A stretch of 64,000 bases of DNA from Brevundimonas sp. Root1279. Lineage in GTDB: Bacteria; Pseudomonadota; Alphaproteobacteria; Caulobacterales; Caulobacteraceae. Location: positions 490,051-554,050 of the forward strand of contig NZ_LMEB01000006.1 in assembly GCF_001425945.1 (NCBI RefSeq), given 5' to 3'. Numbering within the stretch: position 1 is the stretch's first letter; every line of letters starts with the position of its first letter. Positions 9,143 to 17,339 of this stretch are shown piece by piece. A program made the position numbers and the translations under genes. The notes beneath the pieces were generated by a model that was not told the DNA's origin, did no database searches, and saw nothing but the letters and a program-made list of their open reading frames with translations.

Positions 9143-10104
9143 TGAGGCGCACTTCCGTAGGGTATCGAAGAGCCAGAATAGGACTGGGCCACCACGCCGC
9201 CGGTCATCGTAGCGAGCCCCTGACCAAATGCAGTGGCTCGCTGCTGATCCAGAATGGCCGCTGAGCTAGTCGGCCAAGCTGCGGCAGCCTGCGCTGGGGT
9301 CATATTGTTCGGTGGTCCAAGTTGGGCGGTGTACCAGCCTTGAAATCGTGCTGTCGTCTCCACCCTCAGTGCAGCATGTCCGAGTTCATGATAGAGAATA
9401 GTCGTGGCGCTGCCCGCGTCAGTGAGGTTGGCACTGCCAAAATAACCGGACACCATCGATGGCCAAATCGTAATGGTTGTTCGCGGCCCATTGATGTCCG
9501 TTTCGCCTGCCGCGCCGCGCGGATTGGTGCCTCCCATCAAGACCAGGTCCACCGTTTGCATCAGAGAGAACCAGTCTCTTGCCGTCACGTCGGCAGTGTC
9601 AGGGCCATTTATCAGCGCATCAGGATTTGACATCGCCTGATAAACGGTGGCGATGAGATCATTCTTTACGGTGTCGACCGCCGCCTTTTGCTTAGGGTCA
9701 TTTAGATTCACCGATGTATCAACCCTAACATGCTGATTGACCCCAACTTGGGCACCGCCAGCAATCCCCATTTGCTGTGAGTAGTACATGTTTACTTGAA
9801 TGGCTATCTGACCGTAGTCAGGAACACTCGGATTCTGCTGACTGCGCAGGTCTGCCTCAAATGCTGCCGCCTTCACTCTGACCGCTTCGACGACCACGTC
9901 GGGCAGAGTGGGAACCGGAGGGGGAGGAGTTGTTTGAGTGCTGGCGGCCGATTGCGATCCCTCGATTGCAACTCTCGCCTCAGGCGATAGATCCAAGACA
10001 TACGCTGGGTTTGAATCAGCTTGACCTTTGGCTTCCGAAGGCACTTTGGCTGCTAGGGGATTGGAAATACTCGACGCTGTTCCGCTCAAGGCTCGGACGT
10101 CCAT
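9139..10104 (-). CDS. Putative zinc-metalloprotease-like protein with HELGH motif
   Basis: 321 residues, no signal peptide or membrane segment. An HExxH motif (YHELGHAALRVE, His-239, Glu-240, His-243) suggests a zincin fold, but no clear third ligand motif is visible. The N-terminal third is low-complexity, rich in Ala, Ser and Pro (TQTTPPPPVPTLPD), and includes LDLSPEAR. The middle (about 90-190) has NMYYSQQMG and an Asn/Asp-rich stretch. Base composition and codon choice are visibly less GC-rich than the neighbours, which hints at acquisition. A GGGGGAT sequence precedes the ATG. It could be a secreted effector by a non-Sec route or a cytoplasmic protease; I do not know the family. Confidence 0.7.
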   Translation of the reverse strand: MDVRALSGTASSISNPLAAKVPSEAKGQADSNPAYVLDLSPEARVAIEGSQSAASTQTTPPPPVPTLPDVVVEAVRVKAAAFEADLRSQQNPSVPDYGQIAIQVNMYYSQQMGIAGGAQVGVNQHVRVDTSVNLNDPKQKAAVDTVKNDLIATVYQAMSNPDALINGPDTADVTARDWFSLMQTVDLVLMGGTNPRGAAGETDINGPRTTITIWPSMVSGYFGSANLTDAGSATTILYHELGHAALRVETTARFQGWYTAQLGPPNNMTPAQAAAAWPTSSAAILDQQRATAFGQGLATMTGGVVAQSYSGSSIPYGSAPQ

Positions 10105-10235
10105 ATGATCCCCCGGATGGACTAGATTTAAACTCGGTTAGCTTCTTGAACGCTGTCTCCCCATCTGACCGAGCGACTTGGACTCGCTAGACGGGAGCTG
10201 AGGAGCCTAGACACAGAATGCGGATTCGCACAACC

Positions 10236-10472
10236 TCAGCGAGAGCCACTGTCTAGCTCTGTCCGCCCGTGCGTCTCGACCCACCGCTGCGTCATGAAAG
10301 CGGCGGTGGCGTAGGCCTCCTGAAACTCGACGCTCCAGTAGGTCAGCAGGTCCAGCGAGATGAGCTTGCCCGAGACGGCGCAGACGACGTGATCGCCGGG
10401 CTGGAGGATTTCGATGTCCGGCGTGGCGTAGCGGACGACGGCGGCGCGCCGGGGCGTGGGCGGCGGGTTCAC
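10236..10472 (-). CDS. DUF2093 family protein
   Basis: 78 residues from a GTG start that overlaps the stop of the SDR gene (GTGA), with GGGAG about 9 bases upstream. The conserved core is IEILQPGDHVVCAVSGKLI followed by LDLLTYWSVEFQEAYA, which matches the small alphaproteobacterial DUF2093 family. Function is unknown. The longer frame that continues upstream is only the SDR gene read out of frame, which is why the GTG is chosen. It is the last gene of a three-gene unit with the COG0523 GTPase. Confidence 0.88.
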   Translation of the reverse strand: MNPPPTPRRAAVVRYATPDIEILQPGDHVVCAVSGKLISLDLLTYWSVEFQEAYATAAFMTQRWVETHGRTELDSGSR

Positions 10473-11161
10473 CAGGGCAGCTCCCGACCGTTCCAGCCGA
10501 CGAAGCGATGCCCGCCTGAGCCGGCCTGGGCCTCGATCTGGTCGGCGATGCCGCGGGCGCTGGTGGGCACGTCGATAGTGGCGCCCGACCCGCCCATGTC
10601 GGTCTGGACCCAGCCCGGATTGACCGACAGCACGGTCAGGCCGCGGGCCTGGCCGGGGCCGATCCAAAGGCTGCGGGCCAGCATGTTCTGGGCGACCTTG
10701 GAGGCGCGGTAGACGTCATAGCCGCCCATGGTGTTGTCGGCGATCGAGGCCATGCCGGTCGACATCAGGGCGACCACGCCGGTCTTCTCGCGGATGCGGT
10801 CGACCAGGAACCAGGCCAGGCGGGCGGGGCCGAAGGCGTTGGTGTGCATGACCCGGTCAATCTCTTCCGGCAGGGCCTCGAGCATGTCCTTCGGACCCAT
10901 GACGCCGGCGTTCACGAACAGCAGGTCGAGCGGGCTGTCGATGCGCTCGACCAGGCCCTGGATGTCGGCGTCGCGCGTGACGTCGGCGCGGTAGACGGTC
11001 AGGCGGCCGCCCCTGTCCAGCGCGTCGAGGACGGCCTCGCCGTCGCCGTCGCGGACGGTGGCGACCACCGTCCAGCCGCGCGACAGATACTCCTCGACCA
11101 GGCCGAGGCCGATGCCGCGCGAGGCTCCCACGATCAGGGCGATCCTAGCTGCATCGGCCAT
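10469..11161 (-). CDS. SDR family oxidoreductase
   Basis: A 230-residue classical short-chain dehydrogenase/reductase. The Rossmann nucleotide-binding motif is GASRGIG (12-18), the structural NAGVMG is at 84-89, and the catalytic pair Tyr-151/Lys-155 lies in YRASK with Ser-139 a candidate for the third residue. Arg-37 after the second strand favours NADP(H), as inferred from the family. It resembles the CsgA/C-factor type of short SDR. AAGGAG lies just upstream of the ATG, and the gene starts 19 bases after the COG0523 gene ends. The substrate is unknown. Confidence 0.92.
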   Translation of the reverse strand: MADAARIALIVGASRGIGLGLVEEYLSRGWTVVATVRDGDGEAVLDALDRGGRLTVYRADVTRDADIQGLVERIDSPLDLLFVNAGVMGPKDMLEALPEEIDRVMHTNAFGPARLAWFLVDRIREKTGVVALMSTGMASIADNTMGGYDVYRASKVAQNMLARSLWIGPGQARGLTVLSVNPGWVQTDMGGSGATIDVPTSARGIADQIEAQAGSGGHRFVGWNGRELPW

Positions 11162-11180
11162 GGCGAGCTCCTTCAGGGTG

Positions 11181-12287
11181 TCAGGCGGCGCAAGCCTCGA
11201 AGCCGCGCTTCAGTTCCGCCTCGTCGAGATCGCGGCCGATGAAGACGGCGCGAGACCAGCGGCGTTCGTTGGCCCCCCAGGGCTTCTGCAGATCGCCCTC
11301 GAGGATCATGTGCACGGCCTGGAAGACCAAGCGGCGATCCTCGCCCTGGACGTCGATGATGCCCTTGGCGCGCAGGATGTTCTGGCCCTGCTCGCCGAGC
11401 AGCCGGTCCAGCCAGGCGGTGAACTTCTGCCCATCCATCGGCCCGTCGATCGACAGTGAGACGCCCTTGATGTCGTCCTCGTGGGCGTGACCGCGCGCGC
11501 CGCCATGGGCGTGCTCGTGCTCGTGGGCGTGGTGATGATGATCATGGTCGTGGCCGTGATGATCATGGCCGCAGTGCTCGTCGTGGACATGGCCTTCCTC
11601 GCCGTGGGCGGGGTTGGCGAACTGCGGGTTGATGTCGAGGATCCGCTCGAGGTCGAAGCCGCCGAGGCCCAGCACCTGGTCCAGCGGCACGTCGGCGCGG
11701 GTGGCGCGGGTGATGGGGGCCAGCGGATTGAGCTTGCGCAGGCGGCGCTCCACCTCGGCCAGCTCGATGTCCGAAGCCAGGTCGACCTTGTTGAGGATGA
11801 TGCGGTCGGCGAAGGCGACCTGTTCGCGGGCCTCCTTGGAGTCGTCGAGGCGGGCCATGACGTGCTTGGCGTCGACCAGGGCGGTGACGCTGTCCAGCTC
11901 GGTCTTGGCCTTGACGTCCTCGTCGACGAAGAAGGTCTGCGCCACCGGGCCGGGGTCGGCCAGGCCCGTGGTCTCGACGATGATGGCGTCGAAGGCGGGC
12001 TTGCCCGGGCGCTGGCGCTTCATCAGGCCGGCGACGACACGGATCAGGTCGCCGCGCACGGTGCAGCAGACGCAGCCGTTGTTCATCTCGAACACGTCCT
12101 CGTCGGCGCCGACCACCAGGTCGTTGTCGATGCCGATCTCGCCGAACTCGTTGACGATGACGGCGTAGCGCTTGCCGTGGTCCTCGGTGAGGATGCGGTT
12201 GAGCAGGGTGGTCTTGCCGGCGCCGAGGTAGCCGGTGAGGACGGTGACGGGGATCTTGCCGGAAGCGGTATCGGTCATGGCGCTCAT
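11181..12287 (-). CDS. COG0523/CobW-family GTP-dependent metallochaperone
   Basis: 368 residues. The N-terminal G3E GTPase domain has the P-loop GYLGAGKTT (19-27) and the family metal motif GCVCC (Cys-72, -74, -75). VDLASD follows NK in the specificity motif region. A histidine-rich linker with [19 protein letters not shown] (about 230-255) precedes the C-terminal CobW_C domain. Family members deliver zinc, cobalt or other metals to client proteins or serve during zinc starvation. Proximity to a CDF exporter and to two Zur-like sites favours zinc, but that is inference. Two in-frame ATGs nine bases apart compete as start. Confidence 0.93.
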   Translation of the reverse strand: MSAMTDTASGKIPVTVLTGYLGAGKTTLLNRILTEDHGKRYAVIVNEFGEIGIDNDLVVGADEDVFEMNNGCVCCTVRGDLIRVVAGLMKRQRPGKPAFDAIIVETTGLADPGPVAQTFFVDEDVKAKTELDSVTALVDAKHVMARLDDSKEAREQVAFADRIILNKVDLASDIELAEVERRLRKLNPLAPITRATRADVPLDQVLGLGGFDLERILDINPQFANPAHGEEGHVHDEHCGHDHHGHDHDHHHHAHEHEHAHGGARGHAHEDDIKGVSLSIDGPMDGQKFTAWLDRLLGEQGQNILRAKGIIDVQGEDRRLVFQAVHMILEGDLQKPWGANERRWSRAVFIGRDLDEAELKRGFEACAA

Positions 12288-12350
12288 CTAGGGGCGGGAG
12301 AGGCCGAGCGCCAGACCGGGCTGCGCGTGGGGTTTGGGTCTGGCAGTTCT

Positions 12351-12517
12351 GGTTCGTCACGAAGGACACCAAGGGAGCACGAAGAACACGAAGGGAGCGG
12401 GGGCGCGTCGCGCGAAGCGCCTCAAATCCTTGAGGGGATGGACGCGTGCCGCGTCGTTCGCGGGCGCACGGTCCCTTCGTGTCCTTTGTGAAGCCTTGGT
12501 GCCCTTCGTGACGAACC
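12351..12517. repeat. Long imperfect inverted repeat (about 46-bp arms)
   Basis: The left arm 12351-12396 and right arm 12472-12517 are near-perfect reverse complements, starting GGTTCGTCACGAAGG and ending in its complement. They enclose about 75 bp of GC-rich sequence. Arms are built of short GAAGGACACC/CACGAAGG words. The element lies between the CDF and COG0523 genes and has no coding frame of its own. It looks like a non-autonomous dispersed palindromic element; it may also terminate transcription. Confidence 0.8.
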
Positions 12518-12537
12518 AGCCGACGCCCGCGGCGCGC

Positions 12538-13518
12538 TCAGCAGTCGGGACAGTCCGGGAGGGCGCCTGCCTCGAGCTGCAGCGTCGTGTGGCCGATCTT
12601 GAAGCGGGTGCGGGCGAGGCCTTGCGCCTCTTCCAGCAGGGCGCCGGCGTCGGGGCGGTCGTGGACCAGGTGGGCGGTCAGGGCGGTTTCGGTGGTCGAC
12701 AGGCCCCAGACGTGCAGGTCGTGCACGGCGCTGACGCCCGGCAGGGCCAGGAAGGCGGTGCGGATGGCGTCGACGTCGACGCCGCGCGGGGCCGCGTCCA
12801 GGGCCAGGTTGACCGAGTCCTTGAGCAGGCCCCAGGTGCCGATCAGGATCACTGCCACGATGACCAGGCTGACCAGCGGGTCGATGATCGACCAGCCGGT
12901 GAACAGGATCACCGCCCCGGCGATGACCACGCCGATGGAGACGGCGGCGTCGGCCAGCATGTGCAGATAGGCCCCGCGGGCGTTCAGGTCCGAGTGCTGG
13001 TCGCGCATGAACAGCAGGGCGGTGCCCAGGTTGATGACGAAGCCGACGCCGGCGACGATCATGACCGTGGCCGAGTGGACCTCGGCGTCGCTGTTGAGGC
13101 GGCGGACGGCCTCCAGGGCGATGGCCCCGCAGGCGAAGATCAGCAGGATGGCGTTGGCCAGGGCGGCCAGGACGGTGGCCTTGCCGAAGCCGTAGGTGTG
13201 GTGCGTCCCGCCGCTGCGCCGGGCCAGCCAGGCCGCTCCACCGGCCATGGCCAGGCCGAGCACGTCGGACAGGTTGTGGCCCGCATCGGCCAGCAGGGCG
13301 GTCGAGCCGCTCCACAGGCCGGCGCCGACCTCGACGCCGACGAAGGCGAGATTGACCAGCAGACCGACGGCGTAGCGCCAGTCGCCGGTGTCGACCGGAC
13401 CGTGGTGGTGATGGCCGTGGGCGTGCGAGTGGTCGTGCCCGTGGTCATGACCATGGTCGTCATGATCGGGGTGATCATGGCCGTCGTGGCCGTGCGGATG
13501 CCCGTGGTCGTGCGCCAT
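12538..13518 (-). CDS. CDF family cation efflux transporter (ZitB/CzcD-like)
   Basis: 326 residues. A strongly His-rich cytoplasmic N-terminus (residues 3-39) precedes six membrane helices. The two transport-site motifs HNLSD and HMLAD are present, and in this family the pattern HxxxD on both helices is typical of zinc transporters. The C-terminal cytoplasmic domain (VHDLHVWGLSTTETALTAH) is the usual ferredoxin-like dimerisation domain. It ends with a cysteine pair (CPDC) that could bind metal. It exports zinc and perhaps cobalt from the cytoplasm. GGAGGGGAC precedes the ATG. A Zur-like palindrome lies 60 bases upstream. Confidence 0.93.
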   Translation of the reverse strand: MAHDHGHPHGHDGHDHPDHDDHGHDHGHDHSHAHGHHHHGPVDTGDWRYAVGLLVNLAFVGVEVGAGLWSGSTALLADAGHNLSDVLGLAMAGGAAWLARRSGGTHHTYGFGKATVLAALANAILLIFACGAIALEAVRRLNSDAEVHSATVMIVAGVGFVINLGTALLFMRDQHSDLNARGAYLHMLADAAVSIGVVIAGAVILFTGWSIIDPLVSLVIVAVILIGTWGLLKDSVNLALDAAPRGVDVDAIRTAFLALPGVSAVHDLHVWGLSTTETALTAHLVHDRPDAGALLEEAQGLARTRFKIGHTTLQLEAGALPDCPDC

Positions 13519-13577
13519 GTCCCCTCCTAGGCCCCGCGCGGCGAGGGGTCAACGCCGCCGCGAACTAAGTCTTTGAT

Positions 13578-13592
13578 TGTTAATATATAACC
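13578..13592. promoter_or_regulatory. Putative Zur-type operator upstream of the CDF gene
   Basis: The sequence TGTTA-atata-TAACC sits in an AT-rich island 60 bases before the CDF start. It matches most of the gammaproteobacterial Zur core TGTTATANTATAACA, and a second similar site lies at 14277. Assignment to Zur rather than another Fur-family regulator is inferred. Confidence 0.45.
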
Positions 13593-13599
13593 TATCAGC

Positions 13600-14259
13600 C
13601 TAGTGCTGATTGAGGACCACCAGCACGCCGACGGCGATCAGGGCCAGGCCGAGCACGGCGCCCTCGTAGCGGGCCCAGCGCTCCAGGCGCAGCACCGACC
13701 AGCCGGCCCGCGCCAGCAGGGTGAACACGGCCATGCCGGCGATGGTGCCGACGGCGAAGATCAGGGTCAGCAGCGCCAGCATGCCGGCGCCGGCCTCGGC
13801 CTGGGTCAGGTAGAAGGGCAGCAGCACCTCGCCCGGCGACAAGGCCATCATCGCGACAAGCCCGCCGAAGGCGGCGGCGTGGGACACCGAGGGCTCGGCC
13901 AGATCGAGCTGGGGCCCGCCGGCCAACTGGGGCCCGCGGATCAGGGCGCGGACCAGATAGAAGCCGCCGAACAGGAAGAGGAAGACCGCCGACAGGTGCG
14001 GCAGGATGCCGGCGATCCACTGGTCGAGCGCCAGCCCGGCCAGAACGATCAGGCCGCCGACGAAGGCGGTGGCGGCGATGTGGGCGAGGCCGGCGGCGAC
14101 CACGGCCGCCATGACGCGGGCCAGGCTCCAGCGCTGGGCGCGGCCGACGAGGACGAAGGGCAGCCAGTGGGTCGGCAGGGCGGCGTGCAGGAAGGCTGTC
14201 GCCAGGCCACCTCCGAGCACGGAAAGCAGGATCGGTTGCTGAAGGTCGGGCGGGGCCAT
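13600..14259 (-). CDS. Polytopic membrane protein, possibly a metal transporter
   Basis: 219 residues with about six hydrophobic helices and no large soluble domain. A conserved-looking HAALPTHWLPF lies in the first helix and SHAAAFGGLVAMMALSPGE in the middle, so several His and acidic residues sit within membrane segments. The two-times-three helix layout recalls the NicO/TauE/CcdA-like superfamily, to which RcnA and HupE-like transporters belong, but I am not certain of the family. A Zur-like palindrome only 18 bases before the ATG and the neighbouring CDF and COG0523 genes suggest a role in zinc handling. It ends 82 bases before the CDF gene. Confidence 0.7.
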   Translation of the reverse strand: MAPPDLQQPILLSVLGGGLATAFLHAALPTHWLPFVLVGRAQRWSLARVMAAVVAAGLAHIAATAFVGGLIVLAGLALDQWIAGILPHLSAVFLFLFGGFYLVRALIRGPQLAGGPQLDLAEPSVSHAAAFGGLVAMMALSPGEVLLPFYLTQAEAGAGMLALLTLIFAVGTIAGMAVFTLLARAGWSVLRLERWARYEGAVLGLALIAVGVLVVLNQH

Positions 14260-14276
14260 CGCCCGACCCTGTAGCG

Positions 14277-14291
14277 TGTTACTTTATAACA
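14277..14291. promoter_or_regulatory. Putative Zur-type operator upstream of the membrane protein gene
   Basis: TGTTA-cttta-TAACA is a perfect 5-5 inverted repeat around a 5-bp spacer and agrees with the Zur core TGTTATANTATAACA at all but the inner spacer positions. It lies 18 bases before the ATG at 14259, where bound repressor would block transcription. Confidence 0.5.
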
Positions 14292-14311
14292 GTCGAGAGG
14301 TTTGTTGCGCG

Positions 14312-14605
14312 TCAGGCCGGCAGAGGGGCGAACCAGAGCGTGATGACGGCAAGACATCCGACGACCAGGCCGAGGCGCGCCGCCCAGACGGGGATCCAGA
14401 GAAGGCCGAGGTTGCTGTACTGGTGGCCGAACAGGCCGCGCAGATGGTCGGACGCGTTCGTCGGCGTCCAGAGGATGATCGGGAAGGCGAAGCCGCTGAT
14501 GCCAGAACGGGCGGCGATGACCCCCGCATTGAAGTGCATCACCACGATCGCAGCCCAGTAGACGAAGACGCAGATCGCCGCGACGGCTAGGCCGATCGTA
14601 AACAT
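14312..14605 (-). CDS. Small membrane protein of unknown function
   Basis: 97 residues from an ATG 8 bases after the stop of the upstream hydrolase gene. The first hydrophobic segment is TIGLAVAAICVFVYWAAIVV and the second is near the C-terminus (ARLGLVVGCLAVITLWFAPL). Between them lies a soluble loop with FGHQYSNLGLLW. I recognise no domain. Spacing implies co-transcription with the secreted hydrolase. Confidence 0.6.
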   Translation of the reverse strand: MFTIGLAVAAICVFVYWAAIVVMHFNAGVIAARSGISGFAFPIILWTPTNASDHLRGLFGHQYSNLGLLWIPVWAARLGLVVGCLAVITLWFAPLPA

Positions 14606-14613
14606 AGCGGGCC

Positions 14614-16074
14614 CTACTCCGACTCGGTGAACTCCAGCGGCGTGCCGGGGGCCGGCAGGCAGCTGCGGTCGACCGGCTTGGACGGATCGCGCAGGAAGTC
14701 GCGGGCCATCTTCTGGGTGCAGACGCTGGCGCCGATGACGCCGTGGGTGGCGTTGGTGACGATGACCACCTGGCTGTTCGAATAGCCCTTGGCGGCGGCC
14801 TCGGTCAGCGGCGGCGGGCAGCCCGGGTCGATCTCGGCGGCGACGAACAGGGTCGGGATGTCCGTCGTCACCGGCTGGTTCTCGATCGGATCGGCCGGGC
14901 CGGAGTCGACCGCCTTGCAGACATCGAAAAGGCGGTTGAGCGAAGGGACCAGCACCTCGGCCACCGGGTCGCCCTTGGCGCCGGCGGCCACGCGCTCGGC
15001 CGACTCGAAGGGCAACTCCTCCTTGCAGATGTAGGCCAGCTGCTGACCCTCGAAATAGTAGGTCCGGTTCTCGGCCACACCGGCCACGGGCGACAGGTCG
15101 CCGGCGATGATCTTCTCCAGGTCCGCCGGCAGGCTGGGCACGCCGGTGCGCGAGTAGAGGGTGTCCATCAGGAAGGCCGACAGGTCGTCGACGGTGAAGG
15201 TCCGGCCGTCCTTGCCGGTCTGGGGGCCGGCCAGCCACAGGCGGGCGTTCGCCTCGAAGCGGGCCTGCAGGTCAGGGTGGCGGGCGGCGCAGGCCGGCTG
15301 GGCCTGGCATTTGGCGAGGAGGATCTTCACCGCGGCGGAGACCTGCTCGGGCGTGCCGACGGCCCAGTTGCCCTCGGGCGGCCAGGGGCTGTCCATGACG
15401 GCGACGCGAACGATCTCGGGCGCGTGGGTGATGACGGCGGCCTCGACCCGCGGGCCGTAGGAGCCGCCGTAGAGGTCGATCTTCGGCAGGTTCAGCACCT
15501 TGGCCAGGTCGCGCATGTCCTGGGCCACGGCGGCGACGTTGTAGTGGGCGAAGTTCACGCCCTGGTCCTGGAAGCCCTTGAGGCACGCCTTGAGCAGCTC
15601 GGCGTCCTCGTCCGAGGGCGGGCCCGCATCGGTGATCTCGGCGCCGGGGCAGTCCATCGACGGACTGGAGAGGCCGCCGCCGCGCTGGTCGAAGAAGATC
15701 CAGTCCTGGTCGACGGCCATCAGCAGGTTGGCGTCCGGCTGGGCTTCGAGACGCTGCACGATGCGGCCGACGTTGGAGACCGAGGCGCCGCCCGGGCCGC
15801 CGTGGAAGACCACCACCGGCGGCAAGGCCTGGCCGGAAGCGTCCTTGTGGGGGTTGCTGGCGCGGACGATGGCGACGGCGATGTCGATGCGGCGGCTGGA
15901 CGAGCCGTCGCGCGCTTCGTCGACGGTCAGGGTCCCGCACTCGACCCGGCTCGTGGGCCAGTCGGCCGGACACGCCTTGGCCGTGAAGACCGGTTCGGCG
16001 GCGGAGACGGCCGTGGGCGCGGTCACGAAGGCCGCGAGCGCGAGGACCGCGCCGGTCAGAATACGCGTCAGCAT
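14614..16074 (-). CDS. Secreted alpha/beta hydrolase, S33/TAP-like peptidase family
   Basis: 486 residues from the ATG at 16074, chosen because it gives a clean signal peptide (ending TAVSAAE) and follows GGAAAGG. The alpha/beta-hydrolase fold shows the oxyanion segment VVFHGGPGG, the DQRGGGLS motif, and the nucleophile elbow GGSYG (Ser about 205). A TAP-like C-terminal region contains the acid (AAEIDPG) and the histidine (NATHGVIG). Such enzymes cleave N-terminal residues or tripeptides from peptides in the periplasm. Four or more cysteines fit an exported protein. A small membrane protein gene follows at 8 bases. Confidence 0.88.
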   Translation of the reverse strand: MLTRILTGAVLALAAFVTAPTAVSAAEPVFTAKACPADWPTSRVECGTLTVDEARDGSSSRRIDIAVAIVRASNPHKDASGQALPPVVVFHGGPGGASVSNVGRIVQRLEAQPDANLLMAVDQDWIFFDQRGGGLSSPSMDCPGAEITDAGPPSDEDAELLKACLKGFQDQGVNFAHYNVAAVAQDMRDLAKVLNLPKIDLYGGSYGPRVEAAVITHAPEIVRVAVMDSPWPPEGNWAVGTPEQVSAAVKILLAKCQAQPACAARHPDLQARFEANARLWLAGPQTGKDGRTFTVDDLSAFLMDTLYSRTGVPSLPADLEKIIAGDLSPVAGVAENRTYYFEGQQLAYICKEELPFESAERVAAGAKGDPVAEVLVPSLNRLFDVCKAVDSGPADPIENQPVTTDIPTLFVAAEIDPGCPPPLTEAAAKGYSNSQVVIVTNATHGVIGASVCTQKMARDFLRDPSKPVDRSCLPAPGTPLEFTESE

Positions 16075-16137
16075 GAGGAGCCTTTCCTGGATCGCGATCC
16101 GTTCAAGCTCCACGCCGGATTTTCCGCAAGTCCTCGA

Positions 16138-17190
16138 TCAGGGGCGAACCTCGAAGATCAGGTTGAATGGAGTTTCGGCCACACGGCGGAAGCGGGTGAA
16201 GCCCGCCTCGGTGCAGACCGACCGGAGCCGCGCCTCGCCCGCCTGGGCCCCGAGGCCGAGGCCGACCTCCTGGCTCAACGAGGCCGGGGTGCAGATCATG
16301 GTCGAGGCTGAATAGAAGATGCGGCCGACCGGGTTGTGGTTGTCCTCGGCCCGGTCGTGGGCGAAGGGCTCGACCAGCAGCCAGGTCCCGTCCGGCTTGA
16401 GCGCCTGACGGATGTGTGCGGCGGCGCCGACCGGGTCGCCCATGTCGTGCAGGGCGTCGAAGATGCAGGCCAGGTCGAAGCCCTCGCCCTCGAACCCCTT
16501 GGCCGAAGCGACCGAGAAATGGGTGTTGGCGGCGACGCCCTCTTCCTCGGCGATCGCCGCGGCGCGCTCGATCGAGGGGCCGTGGTAGTCGAAGCCGAAG
16601 AACTCGGACTTGGGGAAGGCCTTGGCCATGATCACGGTCGAGGCCCCGTGGCCGCAGCCGATGTCGGCGACGCGGGCGCCCGTCTTCAGCTTGTCGACGA
16701 CGCCCTCGAGCGCGGGCAGCCAGGCGTCCACCAGATAGGCGTTGTAGCCGGCGCGGAAGAAACGCTCGGTGCCGCGGAACAGGCATTTGTCGTGCTCGTG
16801 CCAGCCGACGCCCTCGCCCGATTTGAAGGCCTCGGTGATGCGCGGCTCGTCGCGGAACAGGGAGGCGACGATCTCGAAGCCGCCGGCCATGAAGGTCGGC
16901 TCGCCCTCACGGGCGAAGACCATGGCCTGTTCGTCGTTGAGGCTGTAGGCGCCGCTGGCCGCATCATAGTCGACATAGCCCGAGGCGGCCTGGGCGTTCA
17001 GCCATTCGCGGACGTAGCGTTCGCGGGCGCCGGCGCGCTCGGCGAGCTGGGCCGGGGTCTGCGGGCCGCCCTCAGCCAGGGATTTGTAGAGGCCGAGCTT
17101 GTCGCCGACGACGACCAGGGCGGCCGAAACCGCGGCCCCGAGGTCGCCGACCATCTTGCCCATGAATTGATCGAGACGCTGCTGATCCAT
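16138..17190 (-). CDS. Class I SAM-dependent methyltransferase with winged-helix N-terminus
   Basis: 350 residues. The N-terminal 100 residues look like a winged-helix dimerisation domain (AQLAERAGARERYVREWLNAQAASGYV), as in Rv2258c-type and O-methyltransferase-like proteins. The catalytic Rossmann domain begins with motif I DIGCGHG (176-182) and continues with FFGFDYHG (acidic residue for ribose) and FDLACIFDALHDM. The substrate cannot be predicted. GAGAGGGATC precedes the ATG. No obvious partner genes; the flanking genes are a hydrolase and the RTX giant. Confidence 0.9.
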   Translation of the reverse strand: MDQQRLDQFMGKMVGDLGAAVSAALVVVGDKLGLYKSLAEGGPQTPAQLAERAGARERYVREWLNAQAASGYVDYDAASGAYSLNDEQAMVFAREGEPTFMAGGFEIVASLFRDEPRITEAFKSGEGVGWHEHDKCLFRGTERFFRAGYNAYLVDAWLPALEGVVDKLKTGARVADIGCGHGASTVIMAKAFPKSEFFGFDYHGPSIERAAAIAEEEGVAANTHFSVASAKGFEGEGFDLACIFDALHDMGDPVGAAAHIRQALKPDGTWLLVEPFAHDRAEDNHNPVGRIFYSASTMICTPASLSQEVGLGLGAQAGEARLRSVCTEAGFTRFRRVAETPFNLIFEVRP

Positions 17191-17339
17191 GATCCCTCTC
17201 CGACGGCGCGCGTCCGCAGACAGCCGGCGGAGCCCGGCCGGCGGGCAACGCGGAAAAATGGAGGCGCCTGCTTACACCCGACGGGAGAGGCCCGCCATCG
17301 GAGGAAGGTCATAGGACCGCCCCCCGACAGCGGAGGCCG

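Noticed and set aside
10105..10235. A remnant mobile element or attachment site beside the low-GC gene
   Set aside because: No tRNA, integrase, terminal repeats or duplication could be found on either side of 8573-10104.
10473..10667. Upstream extension of the DUF2093 frame
   Set aside because: The extra residues are Arg/Pro/Gly-rich text from the SDR gene in another frame, and a GTG with a ribosome site lies at the SDR stop.
11506..11580. Low-complexity CAC/CAT-rich repeat as a regulatory element
   Set aside because: It is the histidine-rich coding stretch of the COG0523 protein (similar at 13390-13515 for the CDF protein).
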